Source: Diphasiastrum complanatum (Eukaryota > Streptophyta > Lycopodiopsida > Lycopodiales > Lycopodiaceae). From it: a stretch of DNA of 64,000 nucleotides. Position numbers and translations under genes: made by a program. Below are positions 1 to 11,044 of the stretch, piece after piece; the first letter of the stretch is position 1; each line of letters opens with the position of its first letter. The notes under the pieces are model-generated. The model saw only the letters and a list, made by a program, of their open reading frames with translations. It was not told where the DNA came from and ran no database searches. The stretch is from NCBI GenBank assembly GCA_029204225.1, contig CM055092.1, positions 26,124,122 through 26,188,121 on the forward strand, given 5' to 3'.

Positions 1-734
1 CAAAATTGGAGTAAAGCCATACTAGTTGAGTATGAAGTCTCTCTTGAGAACATAGATGATGTTCTTAAAAGGTTGAAATTGATTTTAAATCAATTAGAAA
101 GCAAATGGTTATTTCATCAAATGTATGCTCTTGAGTCATGTAAGAGCAAAAGTGATTTGTTCACTCATAGTTTGAAAATTTGTATTGAGGCAAATTGTAA
201 ACTCTTTATGAGAGTAAGTGAATCATCTTCTAAAGACACTTATCTCCATAATGAAGTATTTAGCCTCATTGGATCTGAGATTAGCATGGTAAACAAGCAT
301 GCAGATATGATGCAAACACCTTGTTATTATAGCATGCATAGTCTTGCCAATTTGGATAAGTCTAATTCTCTAGATCATGGTAACATGATGTTAGATCTTT
401 GTGATCCTAATAAGTCAAGAAGAAATCTTTATTTTCTCATGGAGGAGCATGCACACGAAGAAGGAGCAAGCCTCAAAGTCAAGCATCTACATGAAATTTG
501 GAAGGAATCAATTTCGAAGATGCTAGGATGGTGCAAAGCTCTCAAGTTCATCAAAGATGTCAACGTCAAATAAGCACTATCATGGATATGGTGATTTCAT
601 ATCCACATCAAGCTCATTGGCTGATCTTCACACCTTTTGAACCAGCAAAGACCAATTCAGCCCATGGAGTCAAGTTCAAGATCATCATGTTTTCCATCAA
701 GCTAAATTTACCAAGCTAGATTTTTGAGGAGGAG
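1..734 (+). pseudogene. 3' coding tail of an unrecognised LTR retroelement
   Basis: Two overlapping open frames run here: 73-573 (166 codons) and 498-719 (73 codons), offset by one frame. I do not recognise either protein. The first is open from near the window edge, has no transmembrane or catalytic motif I can name, and ends where the second has already begun, as expected of one reading frame broken by a small indel. The reason to call this a retroelement end is what follows: a purine tract (TTTTTGAGGAGGAG, 721-734) and then a TG dinucleotide starting an LTR-like stretch. The left part of the element lies outside the window. An ordinary host exon is possible but less likely. Confidence is limited to position and context, not function. 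Confidence 0.35.
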
Positions 735-1400
735 TGTGAAAAATGCAAAAATAAGCTTGGTAGAGGCCAAAAATCTTGTATATAGATAAACACACATGTG
801 TGGAGCCTGTTCCCACGTGTGAAACTAGTGTACTTGTCATGTACCATAATCATATAGGATGTACATATGATGCCAAAAACTAGTTTTCTAGACATATGAC
901 ACATGGCATCAATCTATTGATGGCATAAGACACATCCTTTGGTTAGGTGTCATATCCCATGTGTAGAGGACAGCTCACACATGTGGAATAAGCTGAAGTA
1001 GGCAAATTTTGAGTTCTAAAAGATTTCCAAGTAGATCTCCATATAGAAGGAAAATAGGCCAAAAGTGCTCAAAATAGAAGGTTTTGTCCAAGTGTCAGTT
1101 GTGCACGATGAATCATCATATGACAAAGCACCTTCACACATGTGGGATCAGAGGGATGATAAGTACCACGAGCTCCCACTTATTGTATATATAGAGCCAC
1201 ATTTGGCCATAATCATGGTAAGACACCAATCTTGGTTTTTGAAGTAATTTTGAGTGATTCTCTCCATTTGTCTACATTTGTTTTGTCTGACAACCAATTC
1301 CTCTTGAGGATCAGATTAAAATCCACTCTTGGTCCTTTTTGTACTTTTTGCACAGGTGTGTAGCCCTTGTTTTCTTCCGTTAAAGGCGTGGTTCAAATGT
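735..1400 (+). repeat. candidate 3' LTR after a polypurine tract
   Basis: The stretch begins with TGTGAAAAATGC directly after the purine tract ending at 734, which is the usual LTR start. It contains a TATA-like run (TGTATATATAGAG) near 1185 and several copies of the word ACACATGTG/ACACGTGTG. The right boundary is not defined because the partner LTR is outside the window; 1400 is approximate. From there to 1657 I see only GT-rich sequence without coding signal. Confidence 0.45.
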
Positions 1401-1654
1401 TTTTTGTTGGAAGATGAGTTCCACAAAAAAGCCCAAACGCCGCATGGAGGGAGCATGTGTTGACATTCTGGAGTAGGATATAATCGTGTGGTTCGGGAGT
1501 TTTGATTAGCACTCTATAATGTTCTCTCTGTTTTACTCTTCATGTGTGTTTAGGGTCGTTGTGGGTGGGTGGGTGTGTGTGCGTGCGTGTGTTTGTGTGT
1601 GTGTTTCATGCTACTAGTTTACGGTTTGTGTTATATATTAGTTTATGTTTCATG

Positions 1655-1804
<150 letters not shown>

Positions 1805-1834
1805 TGATACATCTAACATTTTCAACTTTTGCAG

Positions 1835-2825
1835 AAGAAGGACCATAAGTTGGTTTCAAGAAAAAGAGTTGCAAGAGAGATCAAATATTATTGATAGGAT
1901 AAATCACATGAATATTGATTTTGGATCATCATTGGCCCTAGATGATGCTCTTGTTGATGATGACCCCTTGCATGATATAATTAGTCCATCAATGCCTTGT
2001 GATTCAATCCATGTCTCTAAATCTCTAGAACGTTCTTACCACCCAACCACACCTATCCTAGATGTTGCACATGAGTCCTCCACGATACTCCACGTGGATT
2101 CCACAAACATGACCACCCCTTTAAAAAAGAGAAGATGTCTTGGACATATTATGACTACTTTGAAACATAATTGCAAATTACTACGCACTGCTGATGTGCC
2201 AAAAGACATTCTAGGTTCTTTGTCTGACCTTCCTCTTCCACCTAGTAGATATTTGTGTTGGCCACTCCAATCACCATTACCATTAAATGGAACACCATTT
2301 ACGTATTGGGGTCGAATGTACATGATCATGCCTAGTGAACACTTTCCTGAGGCTGGTTTGGGCCTTTTTGCATTGAGTAGTATTGAGGTCCCTTTAAATA
2401 GTGTTGTGACATTGATGCCATATGCAGGACCTCAATACAATTGGGGTGATTGGCATGCTTTGTGTCGTCACCAATGGAGGATGCAAGTATACGGCTTGAA
2501 TTCAAATGCTTGTTCTTTAGAGGAGCAATGCATGCAAGGAGGCAACATCTCAAGGGAAAATCGTACATACATTGATGGACGACCAGATGTGCATGGAAAC
2601 ATTGCTGCATATATAAATAGTTCCATTGGCCACCCACTCTTGACGAATTGTGATTTTGAAGAACGCACCAATGAAAAAGAAGAATATTTTACTAGGAATG
2701 TAAAGGGCACTTATGTAATGGTCTGTGCCACTAGATCTCTCAGGTTTGGGGAGGAATTGTTCATCAAGTATAGTTTCAACCGTCCTCTACCCAAATGTTT
2801 GCAAAAGACAATAAGTCAAATGTGA
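1835..2825 (+). CDS. SET-domain-like protein, last exon, beside a CACTA transposase
   Basis: An open frame of about 330 codons follows an acceptor-like TTTTGCAG at 1827-1834; upstream exons were not found and the frame through the GA array is probably intronic. The C-terminal half reads as a SET (lysine methyltransferase) fold: a GLGLFA stretch for the GxG motif (about 2357-2374), PYAG, then YIDGRPDVHGNIAAYINSS corresponding to the substrate/SAM-binding ID...GNIARFINHS block, and finally ATRSLRFGEELFIKY for the closing GEEL..Y motif. The Asn of the NHS core is kept but the His is replaced by Ser, so methyl transfer is uncertain. The N-terminal 200 codons are Ser/Asp-rich and unrecognised. It lies on the same strand as the CACTA transposase that starts about 0.8 kb downstream, and a degraded repeat of its last codons sits next to that gene. 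Possibly a transposon passenger; a captured host exon is the alternative. Confidence 0.6.
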
Positions 2826-2910
2826 AGATTTAAATTTTGTTGATATGTAGAGATGTATAATCCATGCATCTTGATTGTATTTGGTTTGTGTCATTAAATA
2901 TGTCACATTA

Positions 2911-3277
2911 GAGGAGTTCTAAATCCAAAAAAGACCCTTTGTAAAGATTCTTTTTATATTTTTTCTCAATTTTTTCTTACACATGGACCAATCAAAACAC
3001 TCAAATTTGAAATCTACGTAACATAACTTTTTGAGTCCACATTTTGATTCCACACTAAAAATGGCATAACTTTTTAGTGGTAAGTCCGAATTTAGCGGAG
3101 TTGGGTGCATTAAAATGCGCTTCACAAGGGCTTTCCAATGATATTTAGATGACATACTTTTGAGCTACGATTAAAAATTTATGGCAAGTCAAAAGTATTA
3201 GTGTTATAATATTTTAATAATATAAACTACATCTTGCACGAATTCTTAAAGGGTCTTTTTGGAGCTCAAAACTCCTC
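2911..3277 (+). mobile_element. 367-bp MITE, copy 1, with TA target duplication
   Basis: The unit is bounded by inverted ends GAGGAGTTCTAAATCC... and ...CTCAAAACTCCTC and flanked by TA at 2909-2910 and 3278-3279. The terminal repeat runs about 30 bp with CCAAAAAGACCCTTT inside it. A second copy lies in the opposite orientation at 47300-47668 with the same length, ends and TA flanks. TA duplication and size suit a Tc1/mariner-type (Stowaway-like) non-autonomous element; no coding capacity. It separates the SET ORF from the transposase. Confidence 0.85.
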
Positions 3278-3282
3278 TAATG

Positions 3283-3340
3283 AATGTTAGGAGCATTATT
3301 CGTCATTTGCCTAGATTAAATGTTAGGAGCATTATTCATC
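3283..3340. repeat. two copies of a 22-bp direct repeat
   Basis: AATGTTAGGAGCATTATTC followed by GTC or ATC occurs at 3283-3304 and again at 3319-3340, a spacing of 36 bp, immediately to the right of the MITE. It may be a footprint of local slippage or of an insertion near this site. Confidence 0.7.
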
Positions 3341-3420
3341 TTTGAGTTCATTGAATGTTAACAAGTTGAAAGGCAAATCTGTCTAATAGATACATGGGTA
3401 TGTTCATACTTTTTAAACTA

Positions 3421-3505
3421 AGAGGTAATTTATATTCATATGCAACATTTAGATCTATCAAGTATTGGGAGAAAATGTTTATCAAGCATTGTTTCAACCT
3501 ACTTG
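3421..3505 (+). pseudogene. degraded second copy of the SET-domain C terminus
   Basis: The translation of this stretch (RGNLYSYATFRS..., then MFIKHCFN) aligns with the end of the SET ORF at 2698-2790 (KGTYVMVCATRS..., then LFIKYSFN), both at protein and DNA level (ATCAAGTATAGTTTCAACC versus ATCAAGCATTGTTTCAACC). The GEEL motif has decayed. It is followed by an acceptor-like TTTTGATATATAG at about 3510-3522 and then by the transposase N terminus, so a SET exon may once have been spliced toward the transposase. The match is short and partial. Confidence 0.45.
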
Positions 3506-3587
3506 TTGTTATTTTGATATATAGGATTCTTCATCCTCATTTAGTGTTGGAGACAATTATCCTCGTAATGGTCAACGTAGACGATGA

Positions 3588-6500
3588 ATGCAATACAACG
3601 GTCCACATATAAAGCAATTACCTCGTCGTCAACGTCAAGGCTTAAAAGAGATGATGGAAATTGATGAGCGCATTAATCAAGAGACTAATGCATCTGAATC
3701 TAACTCATCTAGATCTACTTCTTCGCAAACAAGTTCCAACGATGAAAATGAGCTTCCAATGAATGATGAATTTAAAGTAATGGGAGACATGTTGGATGAT
3801 ATGTACGAGAACAATATTGCAACTAGACACAATGAACAAGATGAGGAGGCACTTTTGTCTAAAGAAGAAAAGAAATTGTGAGAAGAATCAAAGACCACAT
3901 TGTATCCTGGAGCAAAGACATCTCGTTTGGCGACTTCTCTACTTCTATTAAATCTTCAAGCCAAATATAGATGGAGTGACCAAAGCCTCACATCATTATT
4001 TGAGTAATTTTTTTTTCATCTACTTGTCATTTTTGCCTTGAAACAAAATTTACAATTTGGACATCGAGGGATATTTTTTTTACAATGACTTCTTTTGTCA
4101 TGTACAGACTATTGAAAAACAAAATTCTCCCAGAAGGGAATGTCATGCCTGAGACAAGAGATGAGGCACGAAAGATGTTGTCTAACATCGGGATGGACTA
4201 CAAGCAATATCATGCATGTCCAAAAGATTGTATTTTATATCGAGGAAGGTACGAATCACTCAAGAAATGTCCCATTTGTGATACTCCTCGATATAGAGAT
4301 GATTTGCAAGGGGCAACCATTCCGTGCAAAGTTTTACGACATTTTCCAGTAATTTCACGATTGCAATGTTTATTTCGTTGTAAATCTCTTGCACAACTTA
4401 TGGACTGGCATGCACACCATACCTCTACGAATGGGATGATGAGGGTACCTTCAGATTCACCTGCATGGAAACACATCAACAAAGAGTATCCAAGCTTTGT
4501 CAATGAGTCAAGAAATGTGAGATTTGGTCTTGCAACAGATGGTGTGAACCCCTTTGGTGTATGAGCAACTACGTGGTCCATTTGGCATGTTTGCTTGGTA
4601 AATTATAATATTCCTCCTTGGTTGAGTACAAAAAAGAGACACATTATGTTGGCACTTTTAATTCCTGACCAACGCAAGGTTAAGAACATTGATGTGTATC
4701 TTGAGCCGCTTATTGACGAGTTGGAAGATTTGTGGAAGGGGATAAAAGCATATGACATTTTGTGCCCCTTACATGAGAGGGAGTTTACATTACATGCCAT
4801 TGTAATGTGGACAATGCATGACTATCCAGGATTAGGTGAATGCTCAAGTAATCATTCAAACAATGTCTATCTTGTGTACATAGGAGTTTGTTTACAGCTA
4901 CATACAACTAGTAATTCTTGACATTTACATGATATACTACAATGGCTATAATTATTCTTTGACATATACTTTTTTTAATAGTGATTGATAGTATCCATTT
5001 GTTGGGCAGGCTTTCAAACAGCTGAAAAAAATGCTTGTTTTTTGTGCGGGCCAAATCTTGTGGGAATATACTCTTTTAGTCTCAAAAAAGTGGTTTATGA
5101 AAATCATCGTAAATACTTGCATGAAGGCCATCCATTTAGAGACACTCATAGAAGAGGTTTTGGAGGAAGAGTTGAGAGAGAGATGCCTCCAAAGAGGATG
5201 TCCGTGAAAGATTGGCGAATACTATGGAAGGAATCTCAAGCAAAGCCAATCAATGGTATGAAAAGATTATCTATATTTCATCGTTTGGAATATTGGAATA
5301 ACCTTTCGATTAATCACCTACTTGATCCCATGCACATATTTAAAAATGTGGGTGAATCTATTTGGAAACACTTGATTGGTGAAAAAGATACCATTGTTGC
5401 AAGGCACGATCTAAAAGGATCAAACACCAAAAAAGAATACTGGATAAAGGATGGTGAAGATCATGCTCCAAAAGTACCTTGGACATTTACTAAGGAGGAG
5501 CTTAACCATGTGCGCTCCATTATTCATGACATTAGAACACCAACTGGTTTTGCCCATTCTCTACGGTCATCATTCACAGTGGATGAAAAGTTGCAAGGTC
5601 TCGAATCTCATGATTGGCTAAAGATGATTCAATTCATCTATCCATTGTCAATTTGTGGGTGCTTGTCAAAAGATATTTGTGAGACCATATACAAACTATC
5701 AATCATTGTCAGGTATTTACATGTACTTGGTGCATTATTTTATTTAGTATTTATTGATTGGAAATTCAAATAGACATAAAATGGATTGAATACGTTGCAT
5801 ATGGATGTGTTATGGATGTGTTCAAAAGAAATCCGTGAGCTGGATCTTCGCAAGAGACATGAGGATATGGTGGAGATTGTGTGCATGTTTGAGAGATATT
5901 TTCCGACTTCCATCATCGACTCACAAGTGCATTTATTGGTGCACTTGGTTGAAGAAGTTTCTATTGCTGGTCCAGTGCACAGTGCATAAATTATTTTTTG
6001 CATGTGTATTTAAACTAAATCAATTGATACATGAACTCATTAAATGAAACACTTATTTTTAACCATTTGTGACTTTTTAGGTGGATGTTCTTTATGGAAA
6101 GATACATGAAAGTCTTAAAAGATTTTGTGCGTCAAAAAGCAAGGCCTGAAGGTAGCATGTCAGAGGGATGGTTAGTACATGAATCTCTCTTTTATGTTAC
6201 TGAAATTTTGCACCAACTACATCCATCTGCTCCACTATTGTGGCGTGATGAGGAAGCCGAAGAGGTAACTAGTGAAAAACCTCAAGGGATGGGAAAGGTC
6301 CATAGGTTGGCACCCTTCCAATGAGAAAAAATTTCTACATTCGTGCTTTATAATTGTGGAGTTATGGATAAATGGTTAGACCTATATGAAGAAGAAGAAA
6401 AAGAGAGGGCCTTGTCTAGAAAGCGCCAACGACAGAATAGAGGTAGACACATGGCCTCAAGTTCACATGGCCTCAAGTTCTTGAGCCATTGCCCAAGCAA

Positions 6501-7515
6501 TGCACTACAGAGTGCATGCATGACACACTACAAAAAGCAACAAAAGAGGGACAAAAAATATCAAACGCAGAATGGGACTTTGCAAGAGGATGCGAATGGA
6601 AGGTATTATTTTCTAGATACTTTATTATTAAAACATTCTTGTTTATAACAATATTTGTTTAATCATTTTGAAACACTATGTTCATTCACAGTGATTATTT
6701 ATGAGATTCATGTTTGTCATGTGGCAGTGCAAAATGTATAATGCTATATGGGCTTTTGGTTTCCACTTTCGTGTTGAAAGGATTGTTAACAAGAGACGCA
6801 CACACAATTGTGGTGTAATAGCATCTTTTCAACAAGAAAGTCAAAGCAGTGCACGAGATTGGAATCCCATCTCAGGAGATATAGAATACGTAGGAATTAT
6901 ACAGAATATTTATGATGTGTCATTTGGTGAAAGTGGACACTATTTTTTATTTGATGTGAAATGGTTCAAGGTAGTTTGTAGAGGGCCAAATGCAACCGTA
7001 AAATCGGATCCAAGTGGATTTATTGCGATTGATTCATCAAAAACATTGAACATGGAGTCCTTTGACACATTGGTGTTGCCTCGTCACTGTGAGCAGGTGC
7101 ACATGCTATGCTATAATGTTTTTCATTTTATTGCACGTGACTTCAGTATTTGAGTTTTCAATATGTTCTAAAATAGTGATTTTTGCAGGTGTTTTTTCAA
7201 CCAGATCGACTAAACAAGATATGGTGGTTTGTAGCTCAAGTTGAACCATGTTCACGACGAGTATTTGAGGGTGTAAATGTTGAGAATGAAATGGAAAACC
7301 TTCATTTTAACTATGAGATTGAGCTACCTAGAGATGTAATAAATCGTCAAACCATACTTGAAGCACCCACTTCCATAAATGTTGAGAATAGAAATTCTAA
7401 TAGTCAGGATGATGAAATAATTTTTGAAAGTGAGAGTGATGATGAAAATCATCTAAGAGGAAATGAATTGCAAAATGTTGTCGCTGATGAAATTGATTCT
7501 TGCAATTCTGAATAA
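3588..7515 (+). pseudogene. CACTA (En/Spm) TNP2 transposase, multi-exon, two in-frame stops
   Basis: DDE-type transposase that cuts and inserts CACTA elements. Exons that join in frame: to 4003; 4108-4835; 5010-5712; about 5786-5981; 6081-6602; 6728-7096; 7189-7515. Introns 4004-4107, 4836-5009, 5982-6080, 6603-6727 and 7097-7188 have GT and AG ends; the acceptor near 5780 is unclear. Recognisable blocks: LYPGAKTSRL (about 3901), YHACPKDCILYRG and CPICDTPRYR, the catalytic-region motif ATDGVNPFG (4532-4558), NYNIPPWLSTKKRHIM, DVYLEPL, a DUF4218 region (MFERYFP ... GPVH then RWMFFMERYM) and a DUF4216 region (about 6750-7060), then an acidic tail ending at 7515. TGA at 4562 and TGA at 6322 interrupt otherwise continuous frames, so the gene is dead or nearly so. 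The usual N-terminal Transpos_assoc domain is not seen; a SET ORF lies there instead. Element ends were not identified. Confidence 0.9.
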
Positions 7516-7770
7516 AAATTGATTATTGCAATTCTGAATGAAATTTATTCTTGCAATGCTTTCAAATGATTATTATTTAGCCAAAATAGAGTCTCATTTA
7601 TGGTCAAGTAAGTGAAAAGAATAGACATATTTTGACTTCAATCCCATTTTTTTGGAGACAATGTCGGTGAAGATAGATGTACGGCTTCATGTTTCAAAAA
7701 AATTCTCATTTTTTAACAAATGTTGCAAAGGCAGTAAATCACTAAAAGCATGTGAGTTAATGAAATCACC
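7516..7770. other. AT-rich spacer after the transposase
   Basis: The first part repeats the transposase tail wording (TTGCAATTCTGAAT occurs at 7501 and 7530), a short direct duplication. I see no gene, and no CACTA terminal inverted repeat that would mark the 3' end of the element. Confidence 0.5.
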
Positions 7771-7771
7771 A

Positions 7772-8149
7772 CCACAAACTATGACAAAATCAAGTGTTTC
7801 ATCATAGGCAATCCCCTTGAATTGAGCATATCCCTTGGCAACTAGTCTTGTTTTATAATTGTTTACACTACCATCTTGATTAAGCTTGATCTTAAAGACC
7901 CATTTGCAAACAGTGACATTTTGTATCTTTGATGGAGGATCAATAATTATACAAGTATCTCAAACAATGCATCATATACTCACCTCACTTTTCATTATAT
8001 CAAATCACTCTTTTGTTGCTACAGTTTCATTCACACTTGAAGGAACATCATCAAACTTAAGATAGTAATAAGGGCAATAAAAATGAAACAATCATCAACT
8101 TGTAATTGCTTCTCTCTTCCTTGTATTTGAGCCTTGATGATTGCATTTG
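7772..8149 (-). pseudogene. copia reverse transcriptase fragment
   Basis: On the minus strand the segment reads the start of a Ty1/copia RT: CKWVFKIKLNQDGSVNNYK, TRLVAKGYAQ and GIAYDET, which is the conserved block before the catalytic palm. Stops lie upstream of it. The fragment is about 100 codons and ends near 7772. A primer-binding site and LTR follow directly on the right, so gag, protease and integrase are deleted between the leader and RT. Confidence 0.8.
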
Positions 8150-8162
8150 GGCTCTGATACCA
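8150..8162 (-). other. retrotransposon primer-binding site (tRNA-Met)
   Basis: The plus strand GGCTCTGATACCA is the complement of TGGTATCAGAGCC, which pairs with the 3' end of plant initiator tRNA-Met. It touches the LTR that starts at 8163 and fixes a 5' LTR on the minus strand. Confidence 0.85.
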
Positions 8163-8662
8163 TGTTAAAATCAAAGGTTATGAACCTCATTTGGATACTA
8201 AAACCTTGAAAAAGCATCAAAGGTTTCACTTATATCTAAAAGATAGAAAAGTAGCACACAATTCAACCTATTTTGCATGTAATTGGCAAGAGCTTTTGAA
8301 CACCACAATAAAACTAGAAATAATTGATCTTCACATCCTGTCACACACGTGGAAAGTATAATACTTTGTTCAGATTTAGATCTATTCACTAGACACAAAA
8401 AATATCACATTCATCATTCATCAATTCCTCATTAGAGAGCAAACTTGCCAAAATCACCATCTCTTGATAATCTCTCGAAGTATGTACAAAATGAGCTCTC
8501 AATCGATATCAAATGATCTCGGATATGAGATTAGGTAGAGTGCCATTACGGTAGACCTATTAAAGCCTTAGATCATGCATAATTCCTCTTGGTAGCTCGA
8601 GTCAGCTGTCTTATAGAAGTAGGTGTCCGCCCTCATAAAAAATCCCAATCATCTAGGAACAC
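8163..8662 (-). repeat. candidate 5' LTR of a minus-strand copia element
   Basis: It begins TGTTAAAATC beside the primer-binding site, as a minus-strand LTR end should. The far boundary is not proven; AGGAACA near 8662, next to a tandem repeat, is a guess. No coding signal inside. Confidence 0.55.
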
Positions 8663-8860
8663 CATGATATAATTCACTTTAGAAAAATATTTATTTAACT
8701 AATTCCATTTCATTATGGACATGCAAAAAAAAAAAAAACCTCATCATAATATAATTCACTTCAGAAAAATATATATATAGCCTAATCATAATATAATTCA
8801 CTTTAGAAATATATTTATTTAACTAATTTCATGTCATTATCAACATGCAAAAAACAAACA
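8663..8860. repeat. AT-rich tandem repeat, about three units
   Basis: The phrase ATAATATAATTCACTTTAGA followed by AAATAT(TTATTTAACTAATT) recurs at about 8668, 8746 and 8785; the middle unit is shortened. The first and third units share the following ATTTCAT.TCATTAT..ACATGCAAAAAA. It ends in an (AAAC)n run at 8850-8870. Confidence 0.75.
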
Positions 8861-8873
8861 AACAAACAAAAAA

Positions 8874-9250
8874 GCGTGGATAATCCACACAGAAGATATC
8901 CATGCGTGGATATCTTTAACTTCCAGTCTGGTCCGGTGAACAAACTGAAATTTGCATGGATAATCCACGCGTGGATTATCCATGCCAAAACTGCTTTCCG
9001 GCGCTGCCAACCTTCCCTCCCAAATAGTTGCCAAAATTTTCAAAATTCAATTTTGCGTGGATTATCGTGGATAATCCACGTGCATAAATTTTTCGGCGCC
9101 GTGTCAAAAAAACACCGGTGGACTGGCCGGAGGCGTATTCACATTTTTTTTGACGTGGATAATCCACGTGTGGATGTTCCACGCAAACAAAATTTCGGAA
9201 AATCGACTAAGTGTCGGATCTCACGTGGTTACTCTGCATGGATAAACACA
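8874..9250. repeat. cluster 1 of GTGGAT/ATCCAC palindromes
   Basis: Short palindromes built on GTGGATAATCCAC recur at about 8876, 8954, 9055, 9154 and 9236. The one at 8954-8985 is a perfect 32-bp palindrome whose left half is GCATGGATAATCCACG. A longer phrase ending in GTGGATGTTCCAC follows at 9165-9182. Matching clusters lie at 56495-57000 and 59235-59306. Spacing is irregular and there is no coding frame. Possibly subterminal repeats of a DNA transposon; see findings. Confidence 0.8.
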
Positions 9251-9497
9251 GTTTTCTAGTTGTGAGAGTCCTATGCATGGACCAACCATTCATAGAATTG
9301 TTATTGATAACTCTACACATGCATACACTGTCTCATACTGTGTCTAAACTCCATTTAGTGTGTTCTGGGTCTCACAAGGATATTAGTTACTTTCGGGTAA
9401 TGTCCAGTATGACGTGGCATAACTAACAACTTGATTCACTGGAGTATCGTATATCCAAGACTAGGAGTATATTGTATCCTATGTACTGGTCATGGAC

Positions 9498-9677
9498 ATA
9501 ACACCAATCATCTTTTGTGACAATCTATCAGCCCAAAGGCTGACAACTAATCCTATCTTTCATGCTAGGAGAAAGCACATTGAGGTGGCATATCACTTTC
9601 TGAGGGAGCAAGTCATAGCAAAGGAGCTTCACTTGGAGTGTTATCAAAGTCCATGCTAAAACTAGTTGAAGAGAAAG
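9498..9677 (+). pseudogene. copia RNase H end, family Ca
   Basis: The plus strand reads ITPIIFCDNLSAQRLTTNP, HARRKHIEVAYHFLREQ and VIAKE, the conserved C-terminal RNase H block of copia polyproteins. It then jumps to a sequence matching 46470-46523 (CACTTGGAGTGTTATCAAAG ...), so about 35 codons are missing compared with the copy at 46.4 kb. The purine tract GAAGAGAAAG leads into the LTR at 9678. Confidence 0.8.
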
Positions 9678-9971
9678 TGTGAAAGTTTTCAACTAGTTTA
9701 GTCAAAAGTGCTACATTTGTTTATATGGCAGGCCAATTTCATATTAGACTTAGAGTTTGACTTTTCAAAGTTATATTAGTCTAGTAGCATTTGAATAAAC
9801 ACTTTTTGAAAGTGTGGGAAAATGTAGAAGTCGAGTTTTAGTAGCTTCAAATTTGAAAGTTGGGTACATTGAATCTAGTCCCAAAAATAGTAGGGTTTTC
9901 ATTATGGAAGGAAACCAAGTGAAAATTTAGGTTTTGGACTTGCTATAAAAGGTTGTAACTCATGGGAAGAG

Positions 9972-10049
<78 letters not shown>

Positions 10050-10373
10050 TCATTCATGCTTATACATGGTTCTTTTGGGTTCTACTATCCATTGATGCAC
10101 TATACTTGTGATATTTTGTAATTCTATGTGTAGAGTGCTTATTAAATGCTATTTTCATATCCATACGTGTGAAATACAGTAGCTTACTATTATTGTATGG
10201 ACAACAACATAATTTTATGTTTTGGTTCATGTTTGATAAAGATCTATTAGAGTTTGCATCTCATTCTTAGAGTAGATGCTGATTTTTCTACATTGTCAAG
10301 ATTGGTGATATGTTGTCTTTCTAATCCAAGATCATTTTATAGATTTAGATCTTATTTGATCTAAAATATTTCA
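9678..10373 (+). repeat. family Ca LTR containing a CT array
   Basis: Starts TGTGAAAG and ends ATATTTCA (696 bp). It is homologous along its length to LTRs at 46524-47176 (plus), 47690-48281 (minus) and 59655-60294 (minus); shared landmarks are TTCATGCTTATACATGGTTC, the ACGTGTGAAATACAGTAG phrase and GATGCTGATTTTT. TATAAAAGG lies at about 9942, 30 bp before the CT array, which would place the array at the start of the transcript. No primer site follows and no internal region is attached, so this is a 3' LTR. Confidence 0.85.
9975..10046. repeat. (TC)36 microsatellite inside an LTR
   Basis: 72 bp of pure TC. The LTR copies at 46.5, 47.7 and 59.7 kb have only short CTCTCT or GAGAGA runs at the same place, so this copy expanded after insertion or was transcribed from an expanded master. 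Confidence 0.95.

Positions 10374-11044
<671 letters not shown>

Noticed and set aside
8874-9250. Palindrome cluster as a CRISPR array
   Set aside because: Spacing and repeat length are irregular, there are no cas genes, and the surroundings are a plant nuclear genome.
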